DNA of 50,427 bases from Kiritimatiellia bacterium (GTDB lineage: Bacteria; Verrucomicrobiota; Kiritimatiellia; RFP12; UBA1067). Where the stretch lies: assembly GCA_024405255.1 (NCBI GenBank), contig JAKSOY010000008.1, positions 1-50,427 of the forward strand. The letters run 5' to 3'. The notes beneath the pieces were generated by a model. The model saw only the letters and a list, made by a program, of their open reading frames with translations, ran no database searches and was not told the origin of the DNA. Position 1 is the stretch's first letter; each line of letters begins with the position of its first letter. Position numbers and translations under genes: made by a program. Positions 1-7,431 of the stretch are shown here, in pieces.

Positions 1-84
1 CTATGCCTGGAGGAGCCGAGAGAGGGTTTCTGCCGACCCACACTCATGCCTGAAGAGCCAAATTTTTCTAACTGCCTTCTGTGT

Positions 85-100
85 CCCGCGAAGCGGGTTT
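85..100 (+). terminator. Possible weak terminator-like hairpin
   Basis: CCCGC (85-89), a GAA loop and GCGGG (93-97) are followed by TTT. The stem is only five base pairs and the T run is short, so this is weak. It may end a gene lying before the window. The rest of 1-203 shows no gene I can support, and I see no convincing promoter for the ABC transporter that follows. Confidence 0.25.
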
Positions 101-203
101 CAGTGTTCGGTGATGAAAAACTCAGATACGCCCTTGTTAGACTTCGGTTTGGGACTGATCTTCGTGTCAGATTTTCACCCCGTCTTTCGTATATCAATGA
201 GAC

Positions 204-1838
204 ATGAACTCACTAAACATAAAACGCTTCAAATTCATCCTGACGATGCTCACCTCATCGCCGGCAATCCTACTTGTCTACTCGCCGTTCCTGATCTTTC
301 AGACATCAATCGGTACGGCGATTCCCTTGGCAACGGGAAGATTCATCGACGCACTCGCCTATCAACACGCGTTCTGGTGGGCATTCTCGACTCTCGCCTT
401 CCTTCTTTTTCTGAAGTCCGCAATGGACCCCCTCTTGCAGCGTTTTATCTGTTCACGCGCCCGTGCCATTGAAACGGATCTTCAATTCCGCGTTCTTGAC
501 GCGGCCATGTCGCTTCATCCTTCCCGATTCGCCGAAATTTCCAATGGCGAACTTATCGCCAAACTATCACGCGACACATTCGTACTCGGTGGATTCATTC
601 GCAACTTCTATCCCCGCTTCCTCCAGGCCGTGGTGACGATGGTTGCCGCCAGTTGCGTCCTTTACTCGCGTTCCGCCACTCTGGCTCTCTCTTTCATGGC
701 CTTCTTCCCTCTCGTCCTCTTCCTTTTCCTCCCCTTCGCGCGACGATTTACAGCCACCTCCCATCGAGTCAGAGGACAAAGCGACGCCTCGTTCAGAACG
801 CTTTTCGATTTCTTTCTGACGCTTCCAATCCTACGCACCCTTGACGCCGAACGACGTTTTGCCGACACGCCCCAAACGGCATTCAAAGAACTCAAAAACA
901 GCAACGACGAATCGGATCGCCTTTTCGTCTGCTTCGGTTTTCTGCTCGGCATCATCCTTGTCGGCGGCGAAATTGCCGTCCTCGGCGTGGCCGGTTCCCT
1001 CGCGGCGAAAGGCGCAATCCCAATCGGAGATGTCGTTCTCTATCAAATACTCTTCATCACGGCAATTCAGTCGATTGAGGGCGTCATCTGCCTCCTGCCC
1101 GAACTCGCCTCCCTCCGCGAAGGCATCGACTCGCTCGGCGAACTACTCGAACGTACGCCGCCCGAAACCGGGCACATCCACATCGAGACCATCGAGCATC
1201 TCGCGTTCAAGCACGTCTCCTTCGCCTACCCCTGTGCCGCGACCCGTCCGATCATCAAGGACTTCTCCGCGACATTCCACGCCAATACCATTGTCGGTCT
1301 TTCGGGCGTAAACGGTTCCGGGAAATCGACGTTGCTCAAACTGGCGATTCAGGCATTGGAACCACAGGAAGGCGAAATCCTCGTCAACGGACATCCCTTC
1401 AGCGAAATCGACCTCGCCGCATTCCGCCGTCGTCTCGGCATTGTCTTCCAAGACAACCCCATCATCACGGGCACGATTCGTGACAACATCACGTTACGCG
1501 ATCCCGCCTTCACGCAAGACGACATCGACAAGGCACTCGCCATGAGCGGATTCGATGTTGCCGTCAAACGGTTCCCGGACGGTCTCGACACATGCCTCGG
1601 CAACACGACCCGCACACTCTCCGGCGGCGAACGACAGCGGCTCGCCCTCGCACGTGCCATCATCCGAAACCCGCTCATCCTCGTCCTCGACGAAGCCACC
1701 AACCACCTTGACGCCGAATCACGCAAAAATGTCGCAACCCTTGTGACGCGCCTTCGCCCCGGCCGCCTCATCCTGCTCGCCGGCCACGATGCCGTCCTCG
1801 ACAAATTGTGCGACATGAAAATTTCTTGTCAGACTTGA
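204..1838 (+). CDS. ABC transporter, fused membrane and ATPase domains (candidate peptide exporter)
   Basis: A 544-residue half-transporter of the exporter type that would dimerise in the inner membrane. Residues about 1-320 form a six-helix transmembrane domain and about 335-544 the ATPase. Visible motifs are Walker A GVNGSGKST (near 369), the signature LSGGE (near 472), Walker B LILVLDEATNHLD (near 490) and the H-loop histidine in AGHD. There is no N-terminal C39 peptidase domain, so it would not cleave a leader peptide itself. It starts about 1.7 kb upstream of a small peptide gene and an ATP-grasp gene on the same strand; microviridin clusters have a similar exporter without peptidase. 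Family assignment is firm. The peptide substrate is inferred from neighbours only. Lipid or cysteine/glutathione export (CydC-like) is an alternative. Confidence 0.85.
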   Translation: MNSLNIKRFKFILTMLTSSPAILLVYSPFLIFQTSIGTAIPLATGRFIDALAYQHAFWWAFSTLAFLLFLKSAMDPLLQRFICSRARAIETDLQFRVLDAAMSLHPSRFAEISNGELIAKLSRDTFVLGGFIRNFYPRFLQAVVTMVAASCVLYSRSATLALSFMAFFPLVLFLFLPFARRFTATSHRVRGQSDASFRTLFDFFLTLPILRTLDAERRFADTPQTAFKELKNSNDESDRLFVCFGFLLGIILVGGEIAVLGVAGSLAAKGAIPIGDVVLYQILFITAIQSIEGVICLLPELASLREGIDSLGELLERTPPETGHIHIETIEHLAFKHVSFAYPCAATRPIIKDFSATFHANTIVGLSGVNGSGKSTLLKLAIQALEPQEGEILVNGHPFSEIDLAAFRRRLGIVFQDNPIITGTIRDNITLRDPAFTQDDIDKALAMSGFDVAVKRFPDGLDTCLGNTTRTLSGGERQRLALARAIIRNPLILVLDEATNHLDAESRKNVATLVTRLRPGRLILLAGHDAVLDKLCDMKISCQT

Positions 1839-1860
1839 AAAAACATGTCGTATATCATCG

Positions 1861-1884
1861 TGCAAAGGACGAGTGTCCCTTGCA
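1861..1884 (+). promoter_or_regulatory. Imperfect inverted repeat upstream of the peptide gene
   Basis: TGCAAAGGAC (1861-1870), spacer GAGT, then GTCCCTTGCA (1875-1884) pair at nine of ten positions. The repeat lies between the ABC transporter stop and the 43-codon peptide gene and directly abuts a perfect palindrome. It could be an operator, a processing hairpin or a leader structure controlling peptide expression. Function is inference. Confidence 0.4.
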
Positions 1885-1898
1885 TTTGGTTAACCAAA
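1885..1898 (+). promoter_or_regulatory. Perfect 14-bp palindrome, possible operator
   Basis: TTTGGTTAACCAAA is its own reverse complement. It sits 20 bases before the start codon of the peptide gene, immediately after the imperfect inverted repeat. A dimeric regulator could bind here. No regulator gene is present in the cassette, so the role is unproven. Confidence 0.4.
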
Positions 1899-1918
1899 AA
1901 CAGAAAGGATAAAAACAA

Positions 1919-2050
1919 ATGTCACCTATTGACATTGCAACAGACGTTTCGACCGCACATGCCGGTGGATCCGTCAATTGGTCAACGACGGCTACGTATT
2001 CGTACTGTGGCTCGAATTATATTCCTGACGACCAGCGTTCCTGGGATTGA
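1919..2050 (+). CDS. Candidate graspetide-type RiPP precursor peptide, 43 residues
   Basis: The peptide begins MSPIDIATDVSTAHAGG and ends NYIPDDQRSWD. The start is supported by AAAGGA nine bases upstream of the ATG. The gene is followed within 25 bases by a strong terminator and then by an ATP-grasp gene. The second half is rich in Thr, Ser and Tyr (STTATYSYCGSNY) followed by Asp residues near the C-terminus. These are the side chains that ATP-grasp maturases join as ester or amide links in graspetides. There is no PFFxRFL leader helix as in microviridins and no lysine in the core, so it would be a different class, with Ser/Thr-to-Asp esters as the only likely bonds. It contains one Cys. A 73-codon frame (1845-2066) overlaps it but lacks a ribosome binding site. 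The peptide role is inference from context. Confidence 0.6.
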   Translation: MSPIDIATDVSTAHAGGSVNWSTTATYSYCGSNYIPDDQRSWD

Positions 2051-2072
2051 CATCTCTCGTCGCTAATCATGG

Positions 2073-2101
2073 GAGGTGGTGTGTAAGCACCACCTCTTTT
2101 T
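2073..2101 (+). terminator. Intrinsic terminator between precursor and ATP-grasp gene
   Basis: GAGGTGGTG (2073-2081), loop TGTAAG, CACCACCTC (2088-2096), then TTTTT. The nine-base-pair stem is perfect. Lying after the peptide gene and before the ATP-grasp gene, it would let the short peptide mRNA accumulate while only read-through transcripts reach the enzyme gene. Confidence 0.85.
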
Positions 2102-2127
2102 CTTCATAAGCTCAACTTCGCCAAGTC

Positions 2128-3114
2128 ATGATTTTCATTTGCACTTGCAGTCAGGATGCGACGGCAGACATCTTACTCCCTTTTCTCGGAAATTTGCCGA
2201 CATTCCGGTTCAACGTTGACAAGCCAGAAGACTATGTATGGATGTTTTGCCGCCACGGATTTGAGATCAAAAACATGAGGTCTCAATCCGTAATCAATTC
2301 ACAGACTCTTTCTTCGTTCTATCTAAGGAAACCGATTTACTTCGATGGATTAGATGTGCCCAAAGAAGGTTCACTTGCCAATTGGTGTCGTAAAGAAACA
2401 GATGAGTTGTTTAAGGACCTCTATCGCGAATGCGAATCGCGAAATCAAACCGCATTGGTTCATAGCCGTAATACCCAATATGGGAAGCTGCGTCAAATGC
2501 GTGTCGCCGACTCCTATTTCAAAGTCGCGAATTGGTATCTTTTTCACGGTGCACTTCCAAAAGAACTCAGACGGGGGAAATGGGTCGCCAAATCTTTGAC
2601 AGGGACCCCAATTGGCAAAGGAAAGATGTTCTTTACCAGAGAAGTAAATCCCACGCAACTTGATCTCGCCTATCCTTGGTTCCTTCAAGAGAAAATCGAT
2701 GGCGAAGACGAGGTTACTGTAGTTTATGTCAATGGTCGGCTCTTCGCCTATCGTTATCCGCGATCGGCCATAACGGATTCTGAAGACGTCAGAAAGGCCA
2801 ACTTTGATGATCCGTCAAAATGGGAACCGTGCGAACTCACCACATCCGAGCAGGCCGCCATCCGCGGCTTCATGGCTGAGACGGGCTATCAATTCGGGCG
2901 GTTCGACTTCATCCGGAAGGACGGCGAACTCTGGTTCCTCGAGCTAAATCCAAACGGACAATGGGCGTGGTTGGACGAGGACAACAAAGACGGTCTCATC
3001 TCGTCGATCGCCGAGGCTATTCGTTCCGAGGACCAACGCCACCGGCAGATGGCGGCTGACCCTCGTCCATCTCTTTGCGCACGGTCGCAAGTAGCGGCTT
3101 CAGCTTCTCTCTGA
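2128..3114 (+). CDS. ATP-grasp peptide maturase, MvdC/MvdD (graspetide synthetase) type
   Basis: A 328-residue protein. The opening MIFICTCSQDATAD followed by FRFNVDKPEDY resembles the N-terminal pre-ATP-grasp region of MvdC/MvdD enzymes. The C-terminal part has the conserved block FGRFDFIRKDGELWFLELNPNGQWAWL, where the Glu and Asn of LELNPN are the usual magnesium ligands. Such enzymes phosphorylate Asp/Glu side chains of a precursor and close ester or amide crosslinks. The start codon has no clear ribosome binding site. The 5' half uses TTA, CTA, TCA and AGG codons freely and is visibly less G+C-rich than later genes, which suggests transfer. The last 98 bases overlap the convergent sigma-factor gene, and the final 25 residues (after SEDQ) look like read-through sequence. 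Family assignment is good; substrate is inferred. Confidence 0.8.
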   Translation: MIFICTCSQDATADILLPFLGNLPTFRFNVDKPEDYVWMFCRHGFEIKNMRSQSVINSQTLSSFYLRKPIYFDGLDVPKEGSLANWCRKETDELFKDLYRECESRNQTALVHSRNTQYGKLRQMRVADSYFKVANWYLFHGALPKELRRGKWVAKSLTGTPIGKGKMFFTREVNPTQLDLAYPWFLQEKIDGEDEVTVVYVNGRLFAYRYPRSAITDSEDVRKANFDDPSKWEPCELTTSEQAAIRGFMAETGYQFGRFDFIRKDGELWFLELNPNGQWAWLDEDNKDGLISSIAEAIRSEDQRHRQMAADPRPSLCARSQVAASASL

Positions 3115-3670
3115 GACGCGTGCAGATCTGATAGAAGTTGTCGCGAGTGAGGCCGTGCAACTGAAGGACCGTCTCGGTTTCATGGCCCTCAACCGTCTTC
3201 TCGACGAATGCGGCAAAATGGTCGGGGCTCACTTGCTGTTGCAGACGGCGGAGCGCCTCGTTCAGCACGGCGGCCTGCCATTCGCGTTCAACTTTGTCCA
3301 TATAGGCATTCGCGGCAGGCTTTTCTTCCTCGTTCATTTCATCGAGGGACACACGTACCTTAGTCTCGCGCCACTCCGCTTTCAACTTGTCTTTCACACG
3401 CCAGGAAACGAGTTCAAGCAGATACGAACGGAATCTCCCCTTCTGACGGTCATAGCTGAATGTCGGCATCTTCCGTGCGAGATCAATGAACACATTCTGT
3501 ACGACGTCATCAGCATCTTCTGCCGAGAGTCCCCTGCTCCGCGCAACGGCAAAGACAAAACCCGCGTAAAGGTCGAAGAAGCGCGCCCATGCCGCTTCGT
3601 TCGTCGTATCTGAAACTGCCCGCAACACGCTTGAACGCGTCGTCGCATCATGATAGCTCCGGTAGGTCAT
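3017..3670 (-). CDS. ECF-type RNA polymerase sigma-70 factor
   Basis: A 217-residue sigma factor with region 2 (about residues 25-95, containing AEDADDVVQNVF and FSYDRQKGRFRSYLL) and region 4 (about 145-195). It resembles the planctomycete-type ECF sigmas that are encoded with Ser/Thr kinases. Its ATG overlaps the TGA of the upstream kinase gene in an ATGA arrangement, indicating translational coupling. I see no anti-sigma factor, which fits activation by phosphorylation as described for kinase-linked ECF groups. The acidic stretch DEMNEEEKPAANAYMDK separates regions 2 and 4. The C-terminal tail (about 20 residues, GQPPSAGG...) overlaps the convergent ATP-grasp gene by 98 bases and may not be conserved. 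Confidence 0.85.
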   Translation of the reverse strand: MTYRSYHDATTRSSVLRAVSDTTNEAAWARFFDLYAGFVFAVARSRGLSAEDADDVVQNVFIDLARKMPTFSYDRQKGRFRSYLLELVSWRVKDKLKAEWRETKVRVSLDEMNEEEKPAANAYMDKVEREWQAAVLNEALRRLQQQVSPDHFAAFVEKTVEGHETETVLQLHGLTRDNFYQICTRLREKLKPLLATVRKEMDEGQPPSAGGVGPRNE

Positions 3671-4674
3671 TTTATCCTCATCTCATCGAGCCTTTTCACA
3701 GAATCCTTTACGTGGGAATCAACATCGCTCATCACGCTACTGATAGTCGCCTTCGCCTCTTCCACCTGGCGGGTGATTAAAGACTTGACCTTCCCGGCAA
3801 TCGCAGCAAACAAGACCAGCAGCAGGTAAATGAACAACCAGGCGGAGCGCGGTAATCCCAACACCTTCGTCGTCGCGATCGCCCGCCGGCGCAACGCTTG
3901 AAGGTCTTTCAGCAGGGCCTTCGCCGACCTGTAGCGAAACGCAAGATCGGGGTTCGTCGCCTTATTGAGGATGCGCCACCACGCCGCGAACAACGGATTC
4001 CCCGTCTCGGCCTCAAGCGTCGGCCCTCGTTCCAGTTCCTCGACGGGGCGCCCGAAGCTCGCGGCCTTCAGCGTCAATCCAAGACTGTAGACGTCGCTGC
4101 CCGCCCCGGTGAAATTCTCCGGCGGAACATACCCCGGCGTTCCCACAAGCGACGCCGCTTCCGCCTCGTCGACCAACAAGCCGGGATCGGACAGGACAGG
4201 TCGCCCCCGCACATAGACGACATTCCCCGGCTTGATGTCGCGATGAAGCAAATGGTGGCGTTGAAGCGTGACGAGGCCTTTCGCAAGTACAATACCCAGT
4301 TTTAGGGCGTCCGCCAACGGCAAGGCCCTTTCCCCTGCAATCACGCGCGAGAGCGTCTTGGGGCGGTAGTCCGACATTTCGTCGAGCGGTTCGTCGTATT
4401 CCTCGTCCGCGAGCTCCATCGCCGTATAAAAGCCCCAGGCGCATTCGCCGAAATCCAATAGGCGCACAAGGCCCTCGCCCGGTGGAATCGCCTTGTACAA
4501 TTTCGCCCCGCGCAACTCGCGTTCATAGTGTTCGGCATCAAGCGAATCCCGACGGCAAATCTTCACGGCGACCTTCTCGCCGGCGGGTCCCGTTGCAAGG
4601 TAGACAATACCATACGCACCTCGACCGATTTCGCGATCCAGTATCCAAGTACCGCATTTCTCCTCCATCGACAT
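3667..4674 (-). CDS. Membrane-anchored Ser/Thr protein kinase
   Basis: A 335-residue Hanks-type kinase. Visible elements: glycine loop IGRGAYG (16-22), beta3 lysine K38 in VAVK, catalytic loop HRDIKPGN (D146, K148, N151) and a P+1-region GTPGYVPPE. The magnesium-binding motif reads D163-P-G instead of DFG. A single membrane helix lies near residues 275-295, followed by a short C-terminal part with coiled-coil character, probably periplasmic. The ATG at 4674 is chosen because GGAGG lies seven bases upstream; a TTG three bases earlier is also possible. The GH gene stop overlaps this ATG (TGATG), and this gene's stop overlaps the sigma ATG, so all three are coupled. The likely target is the ECF sigma factor (inference). 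Confidence 0.85.
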   Translation of the reverse strand: MSMEEKCGTWILDREIGRGAYGIVYLATGPAGEKVAVKICRRDSLDAEHYERELRGAKLYKAIPPGEGLVRLLDFGECAWGFYTAMELADEEYDEPLDEMSDYRPKTLSRVIAGERALPLADALKLGIVLAKGLVTLQRHHLLHRDIKPGNVVYVRGRPVLSDPGLLVDEAEAASLVGTPGYVPPENFTGAGSDVYSLGLTLKAASFGRPVEELERGPTLEAETGNPLFAAWWRILNKATNPDLAFRYRSAKALLKDLQALRRRAIATTKVLGLPRSAWLFIYLLLVLFAAIAGKVKSLITRQVEEAKATISSVMSDVDSHVKDSVKRLDEMRIK

Positions 4675-6596
4675 CAACGGACCTCCTTACTGGATTGGTT
4701 CTTGTAGCGGCGCTCGTACATGTGCGCGGCGATATCGCGGGCGGCCTCGACGAGTTCCGGATAGGGCGTATCGGTTGTCGTGAGGAAGCCGATCTGGTAG
4801 TTTTCGCCGTCCGCGCGACCGGTCAGCGCCTGGTCTTGCCACTGGAACCAATGCGTACCGACGAAACGCGGATGGTCGAGGCAGGCGTTCACATAGGTAC
4901 GATAGCACTGGGCGCGCTCCTGCTGGTTGCGCGTCGCGACGAGACCCGTATGGAACAGGCCGCGGTCAAGCGCGCCAAAGTGGAATTCGCCGTTGATCAT
5001 CGGCTTATCGACGGCTCCGGACGGCAAGTCGCGTCCGGGACGATGGCTGTAGATGTTCACGCTGACGACATCGCAGTACTTCGCCGCCGCGCGATAGATG
5101 ACGTCCGTGCCCCAGGCGATGCGGCAGCCGAGGTAGAGGTGGTTCGGCAGCTCCTCCTTCAGGACCTTGCTCACAACCGAAAAGTACTGTTCGGCGACGG
5201 CGGCCATGCGGGGTTCGCGATTCCAGGACAGTTCGTTGTCGACGAACACGCCCAGGCACCACGGATCGCCCTTCATTTTCTTCGCCGCGTCCTGGGCCTG
5301 CCTCCGCAGCGAGGACTCGAACTGCGGCGAGAACGGGTCCGGCAGCGCCCCCCACCAGCCGGAGGAGTCTTTCAGACGCGGCGCGCCCCACGTACCGAGG
5401 CAGATCGTGTAGGGGGTACGATCCTTGAGGTAGATGTGGGCGTCGCTCCAGTTCGCGATCGTGTTGAGTCCCCAGGCGCGCAAGCGCGCATGGACGAGAT
5501 CGGGATAGGACTTCCACCAGTCGGGACCGTATTTCCGAAGGGCATTTGCATGGGCGAAACTGAAGGCCTTGTAGGGAAGGTGGGCGGGGTCCTTGTAGAA
5601 CCCGTGGGCCGCAGGGCCTTTGCAGTCACGCCAGAACGCGCCGAAGCGAGGATCATCCGCCGCCGGCAGCCATTCGAAATACTTCTCGCGGAATGTCACG
5701 CCCGACTCGCTTGCCACGCGCACGCAGTCCACGCCGTGCGAGAAGAAGAGGCGTCCATCCGGATCGACGAGCCACCACTTGCCGCGCACCTTCTCGGTAC
5801 GGAAGAAACCCGTGGCCTTCAGTTTCGGACCCGCCGCCCAGCCGCCCCACTTGTCGACGTGGGAAATCGGACTTTTCGCGTGTGCCGCGAGCCAGGCTTT
5901 CTCCTTCTCGCGCGCGGCGGCGAGTTCGGCGTCGTTGTGGATCTTACCCGGCCAGTCGGCGTGCTTGAACTGTCCAAACTTGTCGACGAACGGCAGGAAC
6001 GTGGCGGCGGAAAGGACCTGCACCTCGCCACCGGTTCTACGCGCGACGATGCGGCGCACGCTGAAACCTCGCCGCTGGCCGTCCTGACAGAAGAAGATAT
6101 GGAAGGAATTGGCTTTTGAAAGGTCGAAGCCGCCACCGCCCTTGGCCGAAACACCGCCACGTGCCGTCGGCTTGCCGTTCATTCCCTCGAGCGCGAGGGG
6201 CGCGTCAAGCACCCACGGCAGACTGCGAACAGATGCGACGATCTCCCCCGTCTGATGCGGCGCAAGCGAAACGGCGCCGCCGGGTCCCGACCCTTGTCGA
6301 CCGCCCTTCACGCTCAGGTGGACCTGGCACGCGCGATCCGTTGTGTTGCTGACGGAGATGACGATCTGTCCAAAGGGCGTGAGATCGTAGGTCCCCGCCT
6401 TGAAATCGAGCCGCGTTCCCGGCCAATTATCCTTCACGCCCGTTTCAACGCCCATCGCGCCATCGGCCAGCAACTTGATGTGCGAATCGTTCTGCGCCTT
6501 GAGCTCGGCAAAGTCCGACGGCCAAAGGACGGTTTCTGTCGCCGCCAGGAGAGACAGCGCCGCCGAGGCAGCCAGCATGAGGATTGTTCGTTTCAT
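4674..6596 (-). CDS. Secreted GH-A clan glycoside hydrolase, GH50/agarase-like
   Basis: A 640-residue protein starting at MKRTILMLAASAALSLLAA, a clear signal peptide, with GAAAGG about six bases upstream of the ATG. Residues about 40-200 form a beta-rich domain resembling the agarase CBM-like domain. The catalytic part begins near GKWWLVDPDGRLFFSHGVD, a pattern typical of GH50/agarase-like barrels. The probable acid/base Glu is in GVFVDNELSWN and the nucleophile Glu in INGEFHFG. It would act on a polysaccharide, perhaps a galactan, outside the cytoplasm. Substrate cannot be read from sequence. It lies 10 bases after the SDR gene and overlaps the kinase start by one base. An in-frame extension to 6860 runs through the SDR gene and is rejected. 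Confidence 0.8.
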   Translation of the reverse strand: MKRTILMLAASAALSLLAATETVLWPSDFAELKAQNDSHIKLLADGAMGVETGVKDNWPGTRLDFKAGTYDLTPFGQIVISVSNTTDRACQVHLSVKGGRQGSGPGGAVSLAPHQTGEIVASVRSLPWVLDAPLALEGMNGKPTARGGVSAKGGGGFDLSKANSFHIFFCQDGQRRGFSVRRIVARRTGGEVQVLSAATFLPFVDKFGQFKHADWPGKIHNDAELAAAREKEKAWLAAHAKSPISHVDKWGGWAAGPKLKATGFFRTEKVRGKWWLVDPDGRLFFSHGVDCVRVASESGVTFREKYFEWLPAADDPRFGAFWRDCKGPAAHGFYKDPAHLPYKAFSFAHANALRKYGPDWWKSYPDLVHARLRAWGLNTIANWSDAHIYLKDRTPYTICLGTWGAPRLKDSSGWWGALPDPFSPQFESSLRRQAQDAAKKMKGDPWCLGVFVDNELSWNREPRMAAVAEQYFSVVSKVLKEELPNHLYLGCRIAWGTDVIYRAAAKYCDVVSVNIYSHRPGRDLPSGAVDKPMINGEFHFGALDRGLFHTGLVATRNQQERAQCYRTYVNACLDHPRFVGTHWFQWQDQALTGRADGENYQIGFLTTTDTPYPELVEAARDIAAHMYERRYKNQSSKEVR

Positions 6597-6606
6597 AGGG
6601 TACCTT

Positions 6607-7395
6607 TCAGAAGGAGACGTTGGTCGCGTCCGAATTCTTTTCAGGGAGAAAATTGGAAATGAATTCCGCCAGGCGCCACGGGCAGATGGAGAGGAACCAG
6701 GAGGCGAAGCGCATCGGCCATGGGAAGGCGATGAGACCGACATTGCGATTGACGCGGTCGAGCATGATGTCCGCCGCACGATCCGCTTCCATGAAGAACG
6801 GCATCGGACAGGTATTGAAATCCGTAATGCGCGAGCGGATGAACCCGGGGCAGATGACATTCATCAGAATGCCCTCGCGGGCCAGCGGCTTGCGCCAGGC
6901 GAGCGCCCAGGTTTTCATGCAGGCCTTCGTCGCGGAGTAGGAGGGACACGCCGGAAGGGGCGCATAGCCTGCGATCGAGGCCGTAATGACGATCTGGCGA
7001 CGGCCCGATTTGTCGGAACGCGCACGGAAGCAAGTCAGTGCGGGCAGCACGATATTGAGATTGCCGGCGACATTCGTCGCAAAGGTACGGCGCACATTCT
7101 CCTCGTTTTCGACACCGGTTCCGATGCCGGCATTGGAGAAGACAAGTTCAAGGGGTGCGATGGCCTCGCAGGCGTTCACCCATGCGCGCGCGGCGGTTTC
7201 GTCCGCCACGTCGAGCACCTGGGCCTGAACCTCGGCACCGGCCGCACGACAGCGATCGGCAACCGATTCAAGACGTTCGGCGTTCCGTCCGCAAAGGAAC
7301 AAATGACGTGCGCCCCGTTTGGCCGAAGCGAGGGCCAGCGCTTCACCAATGCCGCTGGAGGCACCGGTGATAAGAATGTTCTGAGCATTTTGCAT
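6607..7395 (-). CDS. Short-chain dehydrogenase/reductase
   Basis: A 262-residue SDR. Visible are the nucleotide-binding GASSGIGE (residues 11-18), the NAG motif in SNAGIG, the catalytic Ser in ITASIAG and YSATK with catalytic Tyr and Lys. The opening LITGASSGIG and a hydrophobic C-terminal stretch (FASWFLSICPW) resemble the DltE/fatty-acyl-type SDRs, possibly membrane-associated. The substrate is unknown. A promoter lies so close upstream that the mRNA would have almost no leader, and no Shine-Dalgarno sequence is visible. It is the first gene of the SDR-GH-kinase-sigma operon. Confidence 0.85.
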   Translation of the reverse strand: MQNAQNILITGASSGIGEALALASAKRGARHLFLCGRNAERLESVADRCRAAGAEVQAQVLDVADETAARAWVNACEAIAPLELVFSNAGIGTGVENEENVRRTFATNVAGNLNIVLPALTCFRARSDKSGRRQIVITASIAGYAPLPACPSYSATKACMKTWALAWRKPLAREGILMNVICPGFIRSRITDFNTCPMPFFMEADRAADIMLDRVNRNVGLIAFPWPMRFASWFLSICPWRLAEFISNFLPEKNSDATNVSF

Positions 7396-7402
7396 TGGTT
7401 GA

Positions 7403-7431
7403 ATTATGGACTATTTTCATCCGCAAGTCAA
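7403..7431 (-). promoter_or_regulatory. Sigma-70-like promoter for the SDR operon
   Basis: On the minus strand, TTGACT (7431-7426), 17 bases, then CATAAT (7408-7403). Transcription would begin about seven bases later, practically at the ATG at 7395, so the SDR mRNA may be leaderless. Confidence 0.55.

Noticed and set aside
1919..2050. Lanthipeptide or sactipeptide precursor reading of the small peptide
   Set aside because: Only one Cys and no LanM/LanB or radical SAM gene nearby; the adjacent modifying enzyme is ATP-grasp.
1845..2066. 73-codon plus-strand frame overlapping the candidate precursor
   Set aside because: No ribosome binding site and a basic, featureless sequence. The 43-codon frame has a good ribosome binding site. 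Not fully excluded.
6597..6860. 88-residue N-terminal extension of the GH50-like enzyme
   Set aside because: It runs antisense-like through the SDR gene end in another frame and would mask a clear signal peptide that has its own ribosome binding site.
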